Assembly (NCBI RefSeq): GCF_963678635.1
Contig: NC_087062.1
Span: 19,393,789-19,457,788, forward strand
Length of the DNA stretch: 64,000 bases
Origin: Symsagittifera roscoffensis
Lineage: Eukaryota > Xenacoelomorpha > Acoela > Convolutidae
Reading direction: 5' to 3'
Each line of letters opens with the position of its first letter. The stretch's first letter is position 1. The notes under the pieces were generated by a model. The model had not been told where the DNA came from, did not search any database, and was given only the letters and a program-made list of their open reading frames with translations. Positions 59,269 to 64,000 of the stretch are shown piece after piece. The position numbers were made by a program, and so were the translations under genes.

Positions 59269-59882
59269 GATCCGGGAAGTCACAAAAGTGGAGGTAGTCC
59301 TGAGGCATACTATTTCTCCGTGATAGATTAAGAAATGATTTCTTGGTCTCGGTCAAGAGCATTTTCAAATATTCGTCAAATTTTGCTCGTTAAGTAGTTT
59401 TTTTTCAGATTATTGCCTAAAATTAACCCCATACATGTTGGGCAAAACTGCACACTAGCAACGAAACGTGGCTTTGAAATTGAAATATTGAAATAAAATC
59501 ACAAATACACCTTGAAAACAACCATATGAATTTCACCACAAGCCGAAATTGAGCCCCCCCCCCCATTTTTAAACAACTGAGTCTCACGTCTCCTTGTCTG
59601 GAAAAAAAATCCTTGAGAGTTTCACGTCTGCTTAATAAAGCAAAAAACATAGCCTATTAAATTGCCAATACTATGCAGCAAAAATGTTTTCAAAATGAGC
59701 TTCTTTTGTGCGATGAAAAATGGAAAAAAGAGAAACTAAATACAACCTACTCTTGCAAGCTGGTTTGTATAAAAATCACAAACAGAGAGCCAAAGCTTCT
59801 CAAACACAAGAAACAAAAGAAAAAAACAGCTTTTTAAAATTGGTAAAACATGGAAATTAGCCTCGAATCAGTAAGTTTTTTG

Positions 59883-59953
59883 CTGGGAGTCGGAATCGAA
59901 CCTGCAACCTTGAGATTTGGAGTGTCATGCTGTTCTCTCTCAGTCACGGACGC
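59883..59953 (-). repeat. tRNA-Trp-like segment, unit 1
   Basis: The minus strand reads GCGTCCGTGACTGAGAGAG, an anticodon-like loop CTCCAAA (CCA, Trp) in an imperfect stem, and GCAGGTTCGATTCCGAC with a perfect B box. The acceptor ends do not pair, so it is a relic or SINE head. Confidence 0.55.
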
Positions 59954-60201
59954 TTGACAATCGACAAGCGCTGGCCACAAATACCACAGAGAACAGATGC
60001 TGTGAAGTTTCCTACACTACAAATCTGGACTATGCCAAAAGTCCCATTTGAGCACTTTTTTGCCGGCTAAGTTGGAAAAAATGTAGAGTCTTACTAACAC
60101 ACTACGCTCGTAAGAGTAAGAATGGAAAAAAAATAGCTGCTTCAACTGTCCTTATGTAGGAAACTAACCAAATTGTACAAACTGCAAGACAAGTTTGTCA
60201 A

Positions 60202-60286
60202 GCGGTGACCGGACTCGAACCTACGACTCTGGCTGCTAATTTGAGTTCTTTTAGATTCATTATCTTAACCACTGGATGCATCGCTG
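60202..60286 (-). repeat. tRNA-like segment, unit 1
   Basis: The minus strand has GCGATGCATCCAGTGGTTAAG (A box), then TAGGTTCGAGTCCGGTCACCGC (perfect B box). Five of seven acceptor pairs form (GCGATGC with TCACCGC). The 85-nt length and long middle suggest a class II tRNA ancestor. Confidence 0.55.
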
Positions 60287-60942
60287 TGCCAGAAATAAGT
60301 TGACGAGCTTGATATATCAGTATTGTGGTTTCAAAATTATGCTACCTTAATCAAAAGAATGTCAACGGAAAAAATAGCGGACCACGCCTAAAATACAAAA
60401 CTATTCCTTATTCATTGCGGATTTCCAAAACTGAAACGAGCATCCATAGCATCAAGAGCATCTAGCAAATGAACTTGAATTGAACTCAAAAAGAGCACAT
60501 GTACCTAAGTGCATTCAAACATATCAATGCACTTCTGTTACTAGAGCATTTCAAGATTTTTCTAAGAAAAACACAATAAATCACATTGACCCATTTAAGA
60601 CGTAGGATCATGTTTGTATAAATTAAAAACACGTATCATATTGAAAAAAGCAAGAAAAAATTTTGCTTAAATGTTCTTTAAAAAACCTGATTGTTCTAGA
60701 GTAACCCAATTTTTAACAAATAATACTTTAGATTAGAATAAAACATTATCTTTATGTACTTTTTTCATTTCCCTTATCTTTTTGATTCGTAATGTGATAC
60801 GATGCTTTTTCAAACGAATTCTGAAGCTAATTTTAATAAAAACGCTTGCAATGAAATTTCGCTAAATACTTCAGGGTGAACAGTTAAAAAACATCAAATT
60901 TTAGCAATTGGTGAGTTCCAAAATTGTCTTTTTCAAAGTACT

Positions 60943-61212
60943 TTGAGCAATTCAATTAAAACAAAAAGAAGAAAAGATGATATTAATGCAAAACTGGGCT
61001 TCACAAACTCAGGTAAAAAAAAGTTTCTCGAAATTGAAGAAATACAGAACCCAATTAGACGAATCGAGTGGGAACAAGCAGACGCTGCGAGTGCGAACAT
61101 GCAGACGAAGAGTCAAGTGCCTTCTACGAGCGTATTCAGCCGTTCAGTCGCGAGTCCTCAAGATATCTCAAATGTTTTTGGCATTGAATGCGCATCAATT
61201 ATGCAGATTTAG
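60943..61212 (+). CDS. Small unrecognised open frame or exon in duplication unit 2
   Basis: Counterpart of 58265-58534 with the same length and stop. An A-run is one base longer (61015-61022) and a second A-run one base shorter a few codons on, so about seven codons are read in another frame before the reading returns to QNPIRRIEWEQ. Other changes are mostly replacements (Asn to Asp, Thr to Ser, Thr to Ala, Lys to Asn). Function unknown. Confidence 0.3.
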   Translation: MSNSIKTKRRKDDINAKLGFTNSGKKKFLEIEEIQNPIRRIEWEQADAASANMQTKSQVPSTSVFSRSVASPQDISNVFGIECASIMQI

Positions 61213-62553
61213 CTCATTCAGTTTGAACTGAAAAAAAACAAAGCTGTGAACAGATGCTTAAATCTAGCCAAAAGTTTGCAAGCTAAATTGGGAAACACGC
61301 GTTGCTTGTTTAATCAATTAATTAGGCAAAATTCAATCAAAGAATTGGAAAAAAGTTATACAGAAAACATTTTTGCACAAAAAAATCAGCGAACAAACAT
61401 AGCACAGTAATTGCTCAGAAAAGATAATTAAACGTCTCATTTTGCTGTAAAAAATAACTATTTGAGAAGCTGCATTAACTCAAATGCAGATAAAGCCAAA
61501 AGATAGTAAAATCGAAATAAATAACTGAAAGTATTCCGTTTTAAACAAAAAATACGCATTTGAAACCTAGCAATCCTAATTTTTTCGTCACATGTGCATT
61601 CTAGACGATCCTTTTTTTTTACCAATTCCTTCCACTTTGATAAACTTGGAAATAAATAATGGATTGTATAACAACATTACTGCCTAGGTTTTAATTCAGA
61701 AGCCTAAATATTTTGATTATTTTGTGTAAACGCGGCACATCCAATAGGAAATGAAAAAAAAAATATCATGTCGAAGAAATTAGAGTGGAAATCACCCTTT
61801 TTCTCCAATTTTTTGGGCCCCTATCAATTGTGCATAGTCAAAGTGGCAGTCACTGAACCACTGGTGGTGGTCACTGATCCACTGTTCTATTTCAAGTCAA
61901 TTATTCCAGCCGGCGTTTCTCCTGGGATGAATAGAGCCGCCTAGATCCGTGAAGTCACAAAAATGGAGGTAGTCCTGAGGCATACCATTTCTCCGTGATA
62001 GATTAAGAAATGATTTCTTGGTCCCGGTAAAGAGCATTTTCAAATATTCGTCAAATATTGCTCGTTAAGTAGTTTTTTTGAAATCATTGCCTAAAATTAA
62101 CCCCATACATGTTGGGCAAAACTGCACAATAGCAACGAAACGTGGCTTTGAAAATGAAATTTTGCAATAAAATCACAAATACACCTTGAAAACAACCATA
62201 TGAATTTCACCACAAGCCGAAATTGAGACCCTCATTTTTTAAAAACTGAGTCTCACGTCTCCTTATCTGGAAAAAAAATCCTTGAGAGTTTCACGTCTGC
62301 TTAATACGGCAAAAAACATAGGCTATTAAATTGCCAATACTATGCAGCAAAAATGCCTTCAAAATGAGCTTTTTTTTGTGCGATGAATAATGGAAAAAAG
62401 AGAAACTAAATATAACACTATTCTTGCAAGCTGGTTTGTATAAAAATCACAAGCAGATAGCCAAAGCTTCTCAAACACAAGAAACAAAAGAAAAAAACAG
62501 CTCTTTAAAAATGGTAAAACATGGAAATTAGCCTCGAATCAGTAAGACTTTTG

Positions 62554-62624
62554 CTGGGAGTCGGAATCGAACCTGCGACCACGAGATTTGGAGTGTCATT
62601 CCGTTCTCTCTCAGTCACGGACGC
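62554..62624 (-). repeat. tRNA-Trp-like segment, unit 2
   Basis: Counterpart of 59883-59953 with the CTCCAAA loop and GGTTCGATTCC kept and a changed arm (TCGTGGTCGCAGG). Confidence 0.55.
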
Positions 62625-62869
62625 TTAACAATCGACAAGCTGGCCACAAATACCACAGAAAACAGATGCTGTGAAGTTTCCTACACTACAAATCTGGACT
62701 ATACCAAAAGTCCCATTTGAGCACTTTTTTTGCCGGCTAGGTTGGAAAAAATCTAGAGTCTTACTAACACACTGCGCTCGTAAGCGTAAGAATGGAAAAA
62801 AATAGCTGCTTCAACTGTCCTTTTGTAGGAAACTAACCAAATTGTACAAACTGCAAGACAAGTTTGTCA

Positions 62870-62955
62870 AGCGGTGACCCGACTCGAACCTACGACTCTG
62901 GCTGCTAATTTGAGTTCTTTTAGATTCATTATCTTAACCACTGGATGCATCGCTG
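62870..62955 (-). repeat. tRNA-like segment, unit 2
   Basis: Counterpart of 60202-60286. The B box is changed to GGTTCGAGTCGGG, so polymerase III recognition would be weaker. Confidence 0.5.
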
Positions 62956-63545
62956 TACCAGAAATAAGTTGACGAGCTTGATATATCAGTATCGTGGTTT
63001 CAAAATATGCTACCTAAATCAAAAGAATGTCAACGGAAAAAATAGCGGACCACGCCTAAAATACAAAGCTATTCATTATTCATTGCGGATTTCCAAAACT
63101 GAGACGAGCATCATTAGCGTAAGGAAACAAATGACAGATATTTTGGATACAGGCAAAGTATCTGACAATTGCTTTGCACTTCAGTTTTGCATCACTTGCG
63201 ATACAACACAAATATAACATGGCTAAGTAACAAAAGAGCCACGAACTCAAAAAAAAGCTATGAGGCGGTATTAAGCTGACAAAATTTAGGTATATGCTGC
63301 TGAGCCGAAAAAAATTCTCATAAATATTGTTCAAGATTTGCATTCCCCAGCAAACACACAAATTTTTTTTTATCAAACTTCAAATGGGAACTGGAGGCAA
63401 TTAAGCTGCTATGTATAGTACCTTGGGATATGCACATTTCCTCTTTCCTCTAGATATCACAATTGGGATGATTTTTGTCATTTTCCCGTTGATTACAGAA
63501 AGCTATATACGATCGTATAAAACCGTAGTAATTTGGTTTAATTAT

Positions 63546-63992
63546 GATTTTTAACCACACTTGCGGTAGAACGATTTTTTCCCTAAAACATTTGATAATA
63601 CAGAAGTGCAATATTGAATCATTTCGGTGAGGATAATTTATCAGTCATTTTTAAGCATTTTAAGTTTTCATTCAAATCAAAGTAAATGTTTTTATTAGTC
63701 ATAATCCAAATCCGACTTAAATATTTCCATTTTTTGCTAAAACTGTATATTCGGTTTTAGGGTTTTAAAACCGAATAATTAGTGCAAGCGATAAAATGGA
63801 AATAGTTAAGTCGGTGTTGGATTATGACTAATAAAACCAAACATTAACTTCGAACTGAATGCAAACTTAAAATGCAAGCATGCTCTAAAATTGACTGATA
63901 AATCATCCTCAACGAACTGATAAATATTGCGCTTCTGTAAGATGAAATGTTTAAGGGAAAAAATTGTTCTACCGCTAGTTTAATTAAAAATC
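63546..63992. mobile_element. 447-bp foldback element
   Basis: Left arm from GATTTTTAACCACACTTGCGG, right arm ending CCGCTAGTTTAATTAAAAATC; the arms pair along about 210 bp with small mismatches (GGTAGAAC / GTTCTACC; TTTTCCCTAAAACATTT / AAATGTTTAAGGGAAAA). The centre is ATTCGGTTTT-AGGGTTTT-AAAACCGAAT near 63755. No coding capacity. Confidence 0.85.
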
Positions 63993-64000
63993 TTAAGAGA

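Larger units (their letters stand above)
57781..60459 (+). repeat. Tandem duplication, unit 1 (2679 bp)
   Basis: Unit 1 starts ATCTAGCAAATGAACTTG and is followed directly by unit 2, which starts identically at 60460. Colinearity holds throughout with scattered substitutions and small indels. Each unit holds two small open frames and two tRNA-like segments. Confidence 0.9.
60460..63120 (+). repeat. Tandem duplication, unit 2
   Basis: Second copy of 57781-60459; the offset drops from 2679 to about 2668 along its length through small deletions. Homology ends near ACGAGCATCATTAGC (63105-63120). Confidence 0.9.

Overview
The window is AT-rich nuclear DNA of an invertebrate-type animal; I cannot name the species. 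The evidence is GT-AG spliced, exon-poor genes with kilobase introns, a divergent mitotic-type cyclin, tRNA-derived SINE-like repeats with RNA polymerase III boxes, many short inverted-repeat elements, a Ty3/gypsy element with a putative envelope, a BEL/Pao-like gag fragment and a MULE/FLYWCH transposon. A 200-base run of N (1477-1676) shows it is a scaffold. There is nothing bacterial: no operons, ribosome binding sites or CRISPR.

Layout. 1-816 is a broken BEL/Pao-like gag on the minus strand. 1.7-4.0 kb is a cluster of short repeats with a near-perfect hairpin. 4.1-8.7 kb (+) holds the last three exons of an unrecognised small multi-pass membrane protein; the splice phases fit exactly. 10.25-23.9 kb (+) is a decayed Ty3/gypsy-type element: gag with zinc knuckle, retropepsin, RT/RNase H, D35E integrase, an env-like region and extra unrecognised open frames, ending in an LTR-like segment. 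An inverted, diverged relative of its 3' end lies at 40.3-41.15 kb. 26.26-46.12 kb (-) is one cyclin gene of ten coding exons; the joined coding length is 1656 nt (551 residues plus stop) with every splice phase matching. Its introns carry SINEs, minisatellites, a foldback element with a tRNA-Arg(UCU)-like sequence (39.1-40.0 kb) and a 1.9-kb inverted repeat (43.0-44.9 kb).

Downstream, 46.6-48.0 kb is a direct duplication; 51.73-53.49 kb is a deletion derivative of a MULE/FLYWCH transposon whose ends are inverted minisatellites; 54.7 kb has a plus-strand exon closely resembling cyclin exon 2; 57.78-63.12 kb is a 2.68-kb tandem duplication with two small open frames and two tRNA-like segments per unit; 63.55-63.99 kb is a 447-bp foldback element.

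Only the cyclin and the membrane-protein gene look like intact host genes. The cyclin probably binds and activates a CDK; the other gene's role is unknown. The rest is repeat-derived. The features with the most unexplained structure are the GAGCGGTTT foldback around the tRNA, the LTR palindrome that shows paired compensatory changes between copies, the minisatellite-ended MULE and the opposite-strand copy of a cyclin exon.
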